A stretch of 64,000 nucleotides of DNA from Hydnum rufescens UP504 (taxonomy: Eukaryota; Basidiomycota; Agaricomycetes; Cantharellales; Hydnaceae), in assembly GCA_014904985.1 (NCBI GenBank), contig MU129012.1:22997-86996 (forward strand). The letters run 5' to 3'. The first letter of the stretch is position 1. The number at the start of each line of letters is the position of its first letter. A model generated the notes under the pieces. It saw only the letters and a list, made by a program, of their open reading frames with translations. It had not been told where the DNA came from and made no database searches. Both the position numbers and the translations under genes were made by a program. Positions 39,001 to 51,345 of the stretch are shown here, one piece after another.

Positions 39001-42000
39001 CAACACTGGCTTTCAATACCTCAGTCATCAGAATGCCCGGGAATTTGTCTCAGATTCCAGTGTCAGATCAGACCAAGAGCAATTTACGCCTTGTATTACC
39101 ATCCATTTCATATTTGTGGAATCGGAGGAATTCTAGCATAGGTCTTCCTCTGGGGCATAATGGAACGTGGGTCTTCTAGGATCAGTTGCCAGTGTAATCT
39201 TGGACATTACTGACCTGCCTTTTATTTCCAGGACTTTGTTCAGCACCCTAGCAACACCGGCACAGGGCAATGTGTTCTTTGAGGATCCATATGCTCAGAG
39301 CACTGTAATTCAATGTGGATCAGGCGCAGACAGCCCTCACAATGAATACAACATTACATATACCGTAGAATTCACAGGTATTTTACAGATGAATCTAGAC
39401 ATATCATATTCAAAAGGACTTATCTATTTCATTTCAGCACTCACCAGAGATGAGGTGCTTATGCTGGACCTTCGGCTGTTGTTCCCAATATCCCAAAATA
39501 CTACAATGAAGTTTATATCGTCCACCTTTCAGGCCGCGGGTTCTGTCTTCAAACCGGGGGTTGATTTCTCCTTTGGTGGCTCAAAACCGTCTCTGGATGC
39601 TCCGCCTCCTTATTGGAGTAAGCTGGCATCAATCCTCACCTGACTATTTGCTGACATGTTCCAGTGAATGATTCATTATTGTATCTCCCTTGGGATCAAT
39701 CCAATGGCACCCAACCATCATACAACATGGGTGCAATTGCATTTGTATACATTTCTCTCCGCCCTGATGCATTTCGTCTGAATTCTGTCGGTGGAGATGT
39801 ACCAGGTGGCAATTGAAACTCGCCACCTCAAAGTTCGGACTTGGATTGAGGAGGTTTCAGGTAAGTTGAGCCAACTTCATCATAGCATATGTATGGATCA
39901 ATAGCCAATAATCCACAATAGCCGTATGGGAAGACGTGAATATTACATTCTATATCTGGCCCATTATTTGCTTCCTTTCCATCGATAACGTCACAGCTTG
40001 GGTCCGTGTCCAAGGTGACACTCGACTCGAAAGGACGAATGCCAGCAGCACCCTTGCAAACTTCACTACGCCTAGGGTTAAATCGATAGTTCCGTCAGAC
40101 CCAATGGTGACTTCCTGGTCATACATTATGGATCTATTGTTCTCGGTCCAACAATTGGAGGGTCTGCTCAAAACACCGCTTGAAGAGGTTTTCAATCAGA
40201 CGTGGTCCTTGACATCGCTAGAAGACCAGCTCAGCCACTTTGCCGCTTTCTATTACTCCGTTCTAGTCCAACATTGGCGAACCACTGCCCTCAACGGTGA
40301 CCTCACTGCCTCACAATGGTGGAGTGAGGCTACAGGGTCTGTTGTGGCTCATCAACCCACGCTCTTCGGTCAACTCCATCTCAGTATCTCTCAACTGATT
40401 CTCGGCTGTGTCTGTATTATCGCCTTGATCATTACGTCCGGGATATCGATTCTAGGAGTTCGAAAACACCAAGGGGCGCTGATGGATGGTGGTGTGATGA
40501 ACATGATCTCCCTCCTCCGTGGATCAACCCTCCCTGAGGTTATCGCTGGGGACAGTGCTGAAGATTTGGGCAATAATGGTCGACGACGTCGGGCGGAGCG
40601 TACAATGGTGATGTGAGGACTTCATATCATGGTGAATCCTGCCATCCCTCGCTTCAAAGTTCTGATGATGCTCTGTCTAGGTACAAAAATTCGATTCTCG
40701 ATGTCCCAGAACGGCTAGAGGACGAGATTCCTGGCCTCAATTCTGGGGACAACGAGACGACAGGTTGATGAATTTCTCATGTCCAATACCATGTTCGCCT
40801 GATTTGCTGATGCCGCCTTGATATTCCTGTGTAGCCTTGCAAAGTTCCCTGGGGGCGATAGCATCGTCAGAGCGAGTAGAACATGATCCTTTCCCTATCA
40901 ATTCTAGGGACCATGAGAGGACAGGTAGATTGATTTCTCAATCGTTCACGCCATGTTCGGCTGACTCGCTCATGTCGCTTCGGTATTCCCCCGTAGACTT
41001 GAAATATTCGAGACGGACGATAACAGTACCGCAGCAACAACCAGACGAGCATCTTCCTTTCCTTTCTGACGATCCAGTGACGACAGGTTGATTAGTTTCT
41101 CGAGTTTTTCTCCACGTTCTTCCAACTCCCTGACGTCCCGTATCTCGCTGCAGACTCGCGACCTTCGTTGCAGAGGATGACGCTGCCAGAGCGACTGGAG
41201 GGCGACGGTCTCATGAATTCTGGGGACCCTGAGAGTGCGTATCCCTCAATGGATTTCCCAATCTTTCGGCTGACTTGTTGATGTTGCTTCGCCACTCCAC
41301 CGTAGACTTCCAAAATTCGCTGGGGAACGATAACCCAACCGCAGCGTCAAGGAGACGATATTCTTCTCAATTCTGGGGACTCCGAGACGACAGGTGGATT
41401 GATTTCCAATGTTCTATGCCATGGTCGTCCCGACTCGCTGATGTTGCTTTGGTATCCCGCTGTAGGTTTACTGCGGGTGGCGATAGCATTGTCAGAGCGA
41501 CTAGAAGACGAACGATCTCCTCAATTCCAGGAACCACGAGAGTCGCAGGCAAATTGATTTCTCAATAGTTCCCACCACGTTCGGCTGACTCGCACATGTT
41601 GCTTCGGTGTTCCCCGTAGACTTGCTCTATTCGATGCAGACGACGTCACTACCGCAGGGAAAAGAAGACGAGCATCTTCCTCTCAATTCTGAGGTCCTTG
41701 AGACAACAGGTCGAGTGGTTTCTCAATTTTGCATAGCCCAACGCTGATGTTGTTTTGGTGTTCTACTCTAGATTCGCATATTTTTCAGCAGACAACGACA
41801 CTCCCAGAGCGACTGGAAGACGACGATTTCCTCATCAATTCTGGGAATCACGAGAGTACGTATGCAGGTCAACTAATTTCCCCATCTTTCCTCTCACATT
41901 CGGTTGACTCGTTGATGTTGCTTCGATATTCCCCTGTAGATTTGTAAAGTTCGCCGGGAATGATAAGACCAGTTTCTCCGGTGCCGAGCATGCACTCCCA

Positions 42001-42010
42001 CTCCGGATAG
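36057..42010 (+). pseudogene. Two-half membrane protein, copy C, frame-broken
   Basis: Same exon plan as copy A. The first ATG is changed to ATA (36051-36053), leaving the second in-frame ATG at 36057 (MRPSIPLPNRFLRRS). One base is missing near 36202 (CATCTCTTGACG against CATCCCTTCGACG in A) and one is added near 39809 (CCAGGTGGC against CCAGTGGC in B). The TATA region is deleted. The other exons, splice sites and the linker exon (38396-38760, EGNPQDQNSATRES) are kept, and long parts remain open, so decay is slight. The final mini-exon meets TAA early (about 41944). Confidence 0.7.
40681..42010 (+). repeat. Tandem mini-exon array, copy C (nine units)
   Basis: Nine exon-intron units matching copy A in order and in individual sequence. 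Exons start near 40681, 40836, 40998, 41153, 41306, 41466, 41620, 41772 and 41939. Unit six again has a GC donor (exon end 41548, intron starts GCAAATTG). The last unit begins with an in-frame TAA two codons in, so its downstream text is not coding here. Confidence 0.7.
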
Positions 42011-42462
42011 TAGTCAAAGTATACTCACCATCCATTATTCCATCGTTTCTTACGGTGGCGGTTTCCTTTCCTATATCGAGCATCCTTGAAATTCGTTTTC
42101 GCCACAGCTTCTTTTTGTTCGCTTCATGCCTTTCTTGCCATCCGATGTTTTTGTACTATTTGGATCCAAGTGGACGTCCCATGCCGCCATACCGGTACGC
42201 ATATGGTTCCCTATGGGATCCTGATTCTTCTTTCGAAATCAATGTTATGTTCAACTCTCGACACCCATGGGCCACAGATTCAAATTTGGCCTCAACTTTC
42301 CTACAACTTCCAATGGTTTCCTACTCTTGAGCCCCCGCCCCCAGAACTCCCTGCAGGTTTCCTCGTCAACTTCTAGACGAGTATTGAACGGATTGGTGAG
42401 ATACGCAAAAAAAAAAAACAATACATATCAAACGGGTGCGAATTATTGTAAGCAGAGCGCGT

Positions 42463-42482
42463 GGGCGGCGGCGGCGGCGGCA
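42463..42482. repeat. Short GGC microsatellite (copy C only)
   Basis: Five to six GGC triplets in the conserved 3' flank of the membrane-protein copy. The matching places in copies A (about 17583) and B (about 30441) have at most two, so this is a local expansion. Confidence 0.6.
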
Positions 42483-43285
42483 CTTATCTTCATCTGAAAG
42501 AGAGAGAGCCAGGTGAGAAATAGCGTGGTCTGACATGGCTAGCCGGTGTGGAGGCACCTGCACCAAGTGCGAGTGAGGGGGTTGCAATCCAATCCTCGGC
42601 TTCTGCTCGTGCAGAGGCTTGGCAAATTTGAGTTGGCTCTCACTCTCGTCTCGCTCTTCAGCCTTTAGTGATAGCACGGCACGTTACCCAGTACCCACTG
42701 GCACGCGGCTTACGCGACTAGCAGTTCGACAGCTTTGCCAATATTCCCTTCGTTCGGGACGTTTGGATGAAGCAGAGAAAGATTAAGTCACACTCGTTAC
42801 GACAGTAATCACTGGAAGCTGTTAGAGCAGACTGGACAAAGCCAACTTACACACCATCATTCTACTCTCCCCAAATACAACAGAATAAAGAGGGAGAAAC
42901 CGGATTAAATATACACCCTAGATCTGCGCCTCCCCCCGGCTATCATTAGCTCATCGTACATCACAAAACCAATGGGGGTAAGGCTATGAAAAAACGCGGA
43001 TAGAACAGCCAGAAACTGTATTTTCTCCATTATTAGTTACATGCAGAATAAACAGGGAGAAGAGCATTGTGAGCATACCTGATTGGGAGGGTGTACGCAA
43101 ATGTCTTTAAATTGCCTAGCGAAAGTGCTCACCGGGAGCGTATCTTCTTCTATATGGGCCTTGGCACCGCTTTGGAGGCCCTCATGAAGACCATCCCTCG
43201 TATTCCAAAAAGTGACAGTTCCTCTTGCTTTTTGACCAAAAATTAAATCAGTATGGAGCACAGCCGACAAAAAAATAATTAGCGC

Positions 43286-44434
43286 TCAACCGTCCGTATC
43301 ATCCATCTCTATTTTGAGCCAATTCCAAATCGTCCGTCGATTTTCCACTCCAATGACGAGAAACGTGAAGTCCGAGGGCCTCCGGAAGTTGGTTCTAGAA
43401 TAAAGCTCGATGTGCCGGACGGCACCAATTCGATCGTCGATCGTCCTCCAAGATTCGATCATCCACTCTATGAGGGGTGAGAGGGTGCAGGATGAGTTCG
43501 AGATCATGCCGAGGGGAATCAACGCTGCCTCGATTGGGCTGACGGGGTACGACGGCAGTGCATTGTCCTGATGGTGAACAGAGAAGAAAGGAGAGGTTAC
43601 CAGGAGTTTGATCGTCATTCTGGTTGCAGTGACTCCAACGACGAAGATGACTGGCAAAACGGTGTGTACAGACTCACACGAAAGCGATCCAAAGCCAATT
43701 TTAAATCCCGCGCGAAGGTCCTAATATCCTGTGCATTATTGGGAAGCTCCTCGGACTGCTTTGGAGTGTGCAGAGGGGACCAACGCCTGGAGATTCCGAC
43801 AGACCCTACTCTCTGCTTCAGCGGCGACGAGACAATTTGCAGCTCCCTACATATGTTCAATAACAAGCGATGTTAGGATTTGATGCGGCAGAGAGTTATT
43901 TCTTGGAAGAACTCGCCTGCCAAGCATGAGCACTTCATACTGCAAAACCGGGGAGATTTGGTCTCGATGCATCGTCGCAAAAGGATCCAAGAGTTCTGCG
44001 AGATACCAAACGTGGTGTTCGAGCGATTTCAAGGTCTCCGTGTCGTGGGGGCGGGCCTAGCAAGCAGGAGATAGAGAAATAAAGGCGAGGAGGTTGAGTA
44101 TGAGGAATAATAAATATATATATATATATGTATCCCGCGCAGCTAGGAAGTCAGGGCAACCTGCACAAAAAAGATGAACAGACCAAGTACTAACCACATT
44201 CAGCCCTTTGATCATCTCTAGCGCAGACCCAATCTTGACTTCGGCCCTACGGGCTCCAGGCACCTTTGATATCCATCTAAGCGCCCTCTCAGCAGACGCC
44301 ATGGCGCTCGCCGAAACGGGTGGGACCACGGTTTTCTCCTCCATCACATCCTCAAGGTTTTGATGTGAACCACAGCATGGGAAGAGTCGGCGGAGCCAGG
44401 TCCAGGCTGGAGATGTTTCCTTCATCCTGTGCAT
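43286..44434 (-). CDS. Unrecognised helical protein, best copy (C)
   Basis: I do not recognise a named family. Start placed at the ATG at 44434 (MHRMKETSP), with 44425 as an alternative. Exon 1 ends at LEMIKGLNV, with the donor at 44194. A ~138 nt intron to 44057 leads in phase to ARPHDTETLKSLEHHVWYLA. A further intron is needed before RELQIVSSPLKQRV; the TGTAG acceptor at about 43848 is clear but the donor is not. DLKLALDRFR is followed by GTGAGT and a 108 nt intron, then the last long exon from DNALPSYPVSP to IEMDDTDG. More coding may follow (VTFWNTRDGLHEGLQSGAKA near 43190). Helix-rich text with the VPGA...IGSALEMIKG pattern loosely resembles the N-terminal helical bundles of fungal NLR or kinase-associated proteins; this is a guess. 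Copies A and B are broken. Confidence 0.5.
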
Positions 44435-44775
44435 GGCGGTGGTAGCACACGTTAGCGCTTGAAGATCCGAAGAGGACAAGTACAACTGGGCACGCAAGTG
44501 GGACTGTGTTGACCAAGGCGAGGCGGAGTCAAGAGTAATAGTCCAAGGCCAGTGACGAAGATCGGATACGTTTGCAAGGAAGTACGTATCCTAGGCCACC
44601 CGGAAGGGAAGTTGACATAGCCTCTGGAACGGATTCGGAAAAAACCTCGGCATACACCATGACTATCGGGGGATTGGCCACAGCGTTGTATTGATACGGG
44701 GGGAAGGAAAAAACCTCATTTAGGTGATGGGAAATCCCGTGCTCAGCAAAAGTATTATATAATCAGATGAGGGGC

Positions 44776-47217
44776 GACGCAGAAAACTGCAATGGATACG
44801 CTGCACGTCATCACAGGAATACTCATATACTTTATTCGACGTGACCCGACTCGTCGATTGTAGCTGGGCAGCATCCCTGATGCCCATAGTGAATAGAAAG
44901 GAAGGTTGACGAACTGGGGGGTGTTCAAATCGCACGAAAGTGGTAAATTATCGACGGTGCGCTGGGTGGTCAAAATCAACAGCACTCTCCGTCGCAAAAA
45001 TCAACTCAACATCACGAAACATCAGGCTCTCTATAACCACCAAAGTAGCCTATGTTGTTGGGGTTGCGGTCTGGGTCTAACAGTTTGAAGGGTCTTTCCT
45101 AGCTAGACCCATCTATCCCTTCGCTTGTTCAAAAATTCATCGCCCACAAAGGCACTTTTTTAACGTGCCTGTCGCAGCTTCCCACCCGTGGGAACGATCG
45201 AAATTCCTTGCAGCTCAGCTCCTGCAGAGGCCAAGCAATCCGCGAAATGCACCCGAGGGAGCTTGCTCCTAGCTGACTTGGTTGGGGAGGAGTTGGAAAT
45301 GAGGGAAGAGAGAGTCTCAAAAGCCAAGGCCGCGAGGGTGGTTCCATCACCTCGGCCGTGTATGTACATTTACGTCGCTCCGTTAGAATACAAGAATCGC
45401 GGAGCGGCTAGCGCAGTCCGCCCACAACCAACGACTTGATAGGGCCCGTATTTCACCTACAAATCCTCTGGTTTGAAATTTCGTTATCTTGAGTCACCGC
45501 CTAACGTAAATGATCCACGACGAGAATCGCCTTCTGGTTTGGAAAGCAATTGGTCCCAACGTCAGCCTTTTTGTCCCCCAAGCCTCGAGCTTCACAAGTA
45601 CTGTAGCAGTAATTCCACTTAGGGCTCTAATCATTCCGCGAGACACTCATGGAGCATTTAGGAATTCTACGGTTGAAGTTCTTGTTTTGGTATCGATAGT
45701 GGATCGATTCGATAATCGCGAAAGGCCCTGTCATGATCAACATCGCCTCATCACTAGTAGCTCAATCATGACATGCTGACCATTTAAAATCGAGCTGACA
45801 ATGGAGAGACAGGGAACATACGGTGCGAAGAAGCCTTTTCGGCGCCAATTAGTCTTGATTTCCTGCGTCCTTGGGATTAAAATGGCCAGGTAAGCAGGAC
45901 CTTGATTTGGCCTGTAAAATATTCAGTGAGCGACCGGGAGTATAAGAGTTAGTACGCAGGAAATATGGCGCAAGGACTACAATAAATACCAGACGAACAG
46001 TTTCACTTGTGGGTCCACAAATATCAAAGAATCCAACGGTCCGACAGAGGATATACAGCAATCTTGTACACTTTGTAATTTTTGTCGTTGTCATGTCGGG
46101 TTATGTCGAACACGTAAGCCTGTGACCGTTTCATCAGCTGATCGACAACGGCATTCAGAACCGATCATAGCTATGGTTCATTCGGAATTATACTCACTGA
46201 AGCCCCGAGCGTTTCTCTACCGGCGAACCCCGGTCACCATTTGTGAAGAGGTATCATCTAAGTCGGAGTGGCGTGTTTAGAGGGTGTTGTTGGATTCAAC
46301 TTCCCTCTTTTCGAGATAACCGGGAATTGGATAGAGGGCGGGGCAGGGCCGGGGCAGATCTGGAACGTGTGCGTAGTCGTAGTTCGCTCTCCTTTCTTGT
46401 GGTGGGTCATGAGAGTACTAGTGATGATCAATCCAAGTCGATGACGTAAGCCGGCACCGGTATTCAACTTTTCGGCATTCCCCGCCACGAATTGTCGGCG
46501 TTGACGCTGCCCGCAGAAAGGAGTGTGAAGAAAGGGGATTGCCAAGGTTATAGGGGTATGGGGTACCAACCTGGTGGCCATGGATGTAGAGGGTGATACG
46601 TAAGTAACGTTGGTTTGTTTCAAATCAGGCCGGGTTTGAATCATCGGCCGCAGCCACAAAGGAGTGGGAACCTCGTGGTACAGTATGGGGGCCACAAGTT
46701 ATGCCCATGAGTAATCTGAGATCAAGAGACAGCGCGCCGAGGCTCGGGAATCCAGTCTGCCAAACCCGAAGCTTATTTCCGGATGTAGAGTATATTTATT
46801 TGTCCTTGATGCAATTATCTTAGCGCCCGGGATGAAAATCGCATGGTTCCAGGGAAGTACGCGATTGGTGATTGGTTCAATGATGATGGTTGGTTGTTGG
46901 GGATCACAAGATAGTCGAAGATTTGGCAGAAGCACCATCACGCGTAGCGCGGAAGCCGCCAGAGCCTTCAAGTAGCATCTAAGAGTACTCCAGAACGGCC
47001 CGCTCGCTCGGACCCCGAGGGAGTGTCGAGAATGTCGGGGTGGTGGGCGAGCGCCACAGTCCGAGACCTCGAGAAGCACATTCCAGGGTGACTTCCATCT
47101 TGGTCGGCTCATTCCGCATGGTAATGCTCCGCATGGACATGTTTTCCGTCAAAATATCGACTATAACAGTCACACAGCCTGGGGTTGTTCTCTACTTTCC
47201 CTACGTTGTCCCCGAGT
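44776..47217. other. Stretch without a recognised gene
   Basis: About 2.4 kb between the end of the triplicated segment and the arrestin-like gene. Minus-strand frames at 46258-46695 (145 codons) and 46699-47112 (137 codons) are the longest but show no motif or splice logic I can defend. The part nearest 47218 should contain the arrestin-gene promoter. Confidence 0.35.
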
Positions 47218-49111
47218 ATGAGCCAGCTGCCCGTCTCATCTTCGCCTGGATCTGATCATTCCGGGAGGGCTCCGGCTCCGTCCTACCATTCGTCGCTTGG
47301 GATCGGGCCCACTCCGTCATACACCCGAAATGTCCGTCCCACGGAAGAAGTCATTGCGCGAGGTGCTGCAACACGTCGCCTAAATGGGGTCTACAACAAA
47401 CCAGGCAAGCTGGTGTCGGTGTCCCTAAACGGACAAGAGCCGAATTGTACTCTGCCGATGTTCGGCCGGGGCGTTCTCGTGGAGGGCATCGTTACACTGG
47501 ACGCTGAAGCCGCTCGAAATGCCCTTCAATTAGATATCACGGTGCGTAATCTGGCCACCTCTCCCGCGAATTTGCATGTAATTTGCTCTCCTCCCCCACC
47601 TCAGATCGAAGGTGACATGAAGCTGCTTATCGCCGAAGGTGGCACTATCACCCATCCATTGCTTTCCGTTTCGATCCCCTTGTTTTACTCCACTACTCCT
47701 ACTACTTGTTCCGAAACGCACCCATTTTCCTGCCGTCTGCCAACACGATTTGATGATTCGGGTACGCAACGGCCTCTCCCTCCAACTTACGAGGTTAATT
47801 TCCCCGGTGTACCTGGCATTCGTGCTGCCGTTCGTTATTGGATGACTGTTAGACTTGTGCGGAAAAAGATCTGGAGGCGTAAAGAACTGTGAGAGAGCCA
47901 GAGCTACCCCCACCAGCCCCCCTTTGCGGGTTTTGACTGCCATTGTTCTTGGGATCTCTATACAGTGTTACTGTTCCATTCAAGTATTATCCGCGAGCCC
48001 GTCCACCCCAACCGATCGTTGGATTGTCATTTCTATCCTCGATCAAATCACATCCCGAAGAATGGAGCTCGTTCACGTCCACCATCGCGCCCCGTAATCC
48101 GAGATCCAACGCCAGGATTACATCTTCGGTGAGTTTATTTGTCTGAGGAGCGTGATTCCTCTAATAACGTCACTCACGATCCATTTGATCTCTCACAGTT
48201 CGTTTTGCCCTCTACGGCCGTCTTCCCAATGTCTCGCAAGATCCCGTTTCACCTGCAATTATCACTCGATCCTCCTCCGAGTTCACTTACTCCCGAAACA
48301 AACCCAGAGCCTGCCTCGCCCACCAAGCAATCAAGTAGTAGCTCATCAAACGAATCTTCCAGGCCTTCAAAATACTCCCGCTTCTCACGATCATCCTCGG
48401 CCGAAACCCCATCCTCTTCAAAACAACAACATCGCCAAAAGAAACGAGCGCCCGCACCAGCGCCGACACTGATAAGCTCCCTCTTGACCAGTCAGGCCGT
48501 TGTTAAAGTTACGCTCCAACGCCAGATCAGCGTCGATGTGCGGAATCAAAGAGTGTTGAAGTCTGTCGTGTGCGGAGAAGGATATATGCATCGTGTGCGT
48601 CTCAGCTCAAATTCCTCGACGAATGGGGAAAGTTCTGGCAGCACGTCGTCCTCCCAGATGTCGCGTCCTTGGGGGCCTGCACCTGCAACTATCGCCGAGG
48701 ACGGTGATCCCACCGACTTGAATGGTGCAAGGTCCGTTGACACCTGTAATTATCTCCAGCCATAGCGGACGTAGATGACGTGGAAGCAGCGGGGCATGGT
48801 GAGTTTGACCAAGAACAGGACTGGGCAGGATGGGAGGGAGAAGTCATCCCTTCTAAGCAGATCAACGTCGGGGGCTTTCGGGCCGCTGGATTGACGATCA
48901 GGGTACGTTCATTCACTGTCAAGCTCCCGCGTGCCCCAAATTGTCGTCAACCTTCGCCCTCTATTCCTCACAGGACTTCATCATGTTGACCCTCATCCCT
49001 CCGAATCCCCAAACATCCCCCTTGCGCGCCCATCAACACGCTGTTCCTGTGCGCATAGTAACAGATGCGTGGGAAGGAGATGAAGAGGCTCTTGGCACCT
49101 TGGGCAACTGA
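47218..49111 (+). CDS. Arrestin-like protein
   Basis: Predicted exons 47218-47888, 47966-48128, 48199-48724, 48760-48902 and 48974-49111 sum to 1641 nt, or 546 residues, with no frame break. The start is the ATG opening MSQLPVSSSPGSDHS. Residues about 50-230 carry the arrestin N-type fold signature of Agaricomycete members: RRLNGVYNKPGKLVSVSLNGQ, MFGRGVLVEGIVTL, LLIAEGGTI, THPFSCRLPTRFDDSG, RPLPPTYEVNFPGVPG. The C-terminal half holds a Ser/Pro-rich low-complexity insert (about 310-370) and then VVKVTLQRQISVDVRNQ and INVGGFRAAGLTIRDF, typical of the C-type sheet. Arrestin-like proteins act as cytosolic adaptors, often in ubiquitin-linked trafficking of membrane proteins; that role is family knowledge, not shown here. 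Intron 3 (48725-48759) is only 35 nt and is the least certain junction. Confidence 0.8.
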
Positions 49112-49472
49112 ATACGCCGGACTATTTCGACATACGCACATCTTCCCCCATCTTTACATGTCATCAGACACAACGATCAGGCTCTCCTGAACTCCATATC
49201 ATCTATTCATTCCTTTGTCGGCGTATGTCTATAATCGCGCAGCCGCAGCTTTCCTCATCCATATTGCATCGCTCTTCATCTTTACAGCTCGCGCTGCGAC
49301 CTCTCGTCTCCCAGCATTTGCATGTTTCCTTGCATTACACTGCATGCAATACAAATCATCGGCACGGATACATGCTTGTAATTAACATGTATATGAAACT
49401 CCGCCCTCTCTTTACACTTTGTTGAGATGCGCACTTGAATCTGCAGCGCCAGGCAAGGTGGTCGCTGAAGAA
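49112..49472. other. 3' region between convergent arrestin-like and panB genes
   Basis: A 361 nt gap holding the 3' untranslated parts of two genes that converge here. No coding or repeat structure seen. Confidence 0.5.
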
Positions 49473-50616
49473 CTAGTAGGTAGCGGAGAGTTCGAGGAAC
49501 GCCTCCCATTCCTGGATATCCATCTCATACGACTCGCTCGCGACATCTGGAAACGACCTGTTCCTCACGGCAGAGACGTAACTAGCAGCGCCCTCGTCCG
49601 CTACTCTGCCAGCCTCGGAGAAGACTCTGACGAATTTCGGGCGGTGGCCGTTCCAGATGCCGAGCATGTCGTCGTGCACGAGGACCTGGCCGGACGTCCC
49701 GGGTCCGGCGCCGATGCCGATGGTGGGGATGGAGAGGGAGCGGGTGATGTGTGTTGCGAGGGGGTGCGGGAGGGCTTCGAGGACGAGAAGGATCGCGCCT
49801 GCGGATTGAAGGGCGAGTGCATTCTGGAGGAGGCTGTAGGCTGCACGCGCGTCTTTCCCTTGTACATGATATCCCGATCTATATTTAAAAGGGGGGGAGG
49901 GGGGGTAAAGGGCCAAGGGGAAGGGAGCGTAGGGTGGAATGAGTGGGTGCAGGAAAAAAGAAAGATGTGGGTACGGACGATTGCGTGTGGCGCTGTGGGA
50001 GGAGGCCAATGTGGCCCACTGTTGGAATGCCAATTTTACTTAAAGAGGAGATGATGTCGAGAATCTCATTGCCGCCTTCCAGTTTGACTGCCTCAGCCCC
50101 GCCTTGTTGTACAAGCCGAACGGCGTTAGCTATAGCATCTCTTGTGCCGGTATGGTATGTCCCAAAAGGCATATCAACCACCAGGAAAGGAGACTTTGCG
50201 CCCCGAGCTACTGCCCGCGTGTGGTGTATCATCTCGTCGAGGGTGAGACGCGTGGTAGAGTCGTATCCTAGAGCCACCTGAGCGAGACTATCGCCCACCA
50301 GGCAGACGTCGACACCCATTCGTTCCTGATCTGAGACCGGTTGGGTAGTCGTACGCGGTGAGCATCGTTATAGCTTTCCCCTGCTCATGCATGTTTAACA
50401 AGCGCTGTATGCGTCATTTTCTTTCTAGCTATAGAGGAGAGCACAGAGCGCTTGTGTTAGTATTCTCTCGCCGGCTATGGTTGAATGCCGAAGCGCAGGA
50501 CGGTACCATACAGATCTGCTTTGGAGCTCAGGACGGGCGCTCATCCAGCGCCGGGCAGTGCGCTCATGGAGGTGGGCACCTATGAGGCTCCGGGGAGGTG
50601 CGAGGTAACGATACAT
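49473..50616 (-). CDS. panB: 3-methyl-2-oxobutanoate hydroxymethyltransferase (ketopantoate synthesis)
   Basis: PanB converts 3-methyl-2-oxobutanoate to ketopantoate with methylene-tetrahydrofolate, the first step of pantothenate and CoA synthesis; the fungal enzyme is often mitochondrial. Exons 50616-50512, 50404-49979 and 49878-49473. Exon 1 gives an Arg-rich, presequence-like start ([20 protein letters not shown]). Signature text follows: [109 protein letters not shown] and VHDDMLG. One extra base is needed between YDYPT and [11 protein letters not shown] (about 50337-50340), breaking an otherwise clean frame. Removing it leaves 936 nt, or 311 residues. In a usually single-copy metabolic gene this may be a sequence error; otherwise the gene is disabled. 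The phase-0 first junction skips some residues often present in relatives. Confidence 0.82.
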
Positions 50617-51345
50617 GGTGTTGGCGGTGATGGATGAAAAGGACGGGCCATGAGGTACGAGATGTGGTTCAAATTTTTGGTGGAGACCTGGTAGCTATGG
50701 ACCCTGGTTAGCTCAGCTTAGTGCCCCCCGACTCAAAAATCACACTGATTTCGGATGATTTTTTGGGGAAAAAAAACGTCCGATTCCTTGCCACACGGAC
50801 CCCACCAGAGCCGAAGAAAATTTTGGAGCTTCAATCCCGTACCGACACGAGCGGATTTTGCCTCTAGGGACAGCCGACCGACTTACGTATATACGGAAGT
50901 TTCCATCATACTCAACTCCAAATATCTGGGCGCTTTCGGGGACTGTGGGTTTAACTCATGCCTCACTTGGATATCGATTTTGGGGATTCAGTTCTCCTCA
51001 GCAGTCCCAAAATCCCAGAGTGCAATATTTGTTGTTGAGATGCTCCAATCGTGCCTGGGCTCTTGCTAGACATCCCTCTCCTTTGATCCCAGCTAACTTA
51101 TCTTTGTACCGCTTTCACTTTTGTTATCAACCGTCAGAGACTCATCAAGCAAGCAGAACAAGACTCGAAAATAGCCGAGGTCATTCTAAACGGTACTGCG
51201 GTTTTTCACCTGGGAGGTAGGGGGTGGCCTGGGGGTAAAATTGGATCTTTGCGCACATTTTCCCATAGTTAGTCGAGACAGAAACACATCAATTCCATAG
51301 ACTTTAGCATTCATCTCTAAACAGAAGTACATTCGAGTCAGACAG
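50617..51345. other. Stretch without a recognised gene
   Basis: Upstream of panB on its strand, so part of it is probably the panB promoter. Plus-strand frames of about 100-120 codons at 50755-51220 overlap one another and show no motif. Nothing else supported. Confidence 0.4.

Larger units (their letters stand above)
32818..44775. repeat. Segmental triplication, copy C (~12.0 kb)
   Basis: Third head-to-tail copy, starting with the shared motif at about 32820. Similarity to copy B fades after about 44640, with a last weak match near 44760 (TATTATATAATCAG). Its NmrA and membrane genes are damaged, while its helical-protein gene is the best of the three. Confidence 0.75.

Noticed and set aside
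47889..48198. Stops after WRRKEL that seemed to end the arrestin-like protein early
   Set aside because: Standard donors and acceptors at 47889-47965 and 48129-48198 join the next coding exons in phase, and arrestin C-terminal text follows.
49601..49867. An 88-codon Ser/Pro-rich minus-strand frame inside panB
   Set aside because: Alternative frame of the third panB exon; the panB frame has all family motifs.
50405..50435. A second frame break in panB just after the presequence
   Set aside because: Using the CATACAG acceptor at 50405 joins exon 1 and [14 protein letters not shown] in phase 0, so no extra base is required.
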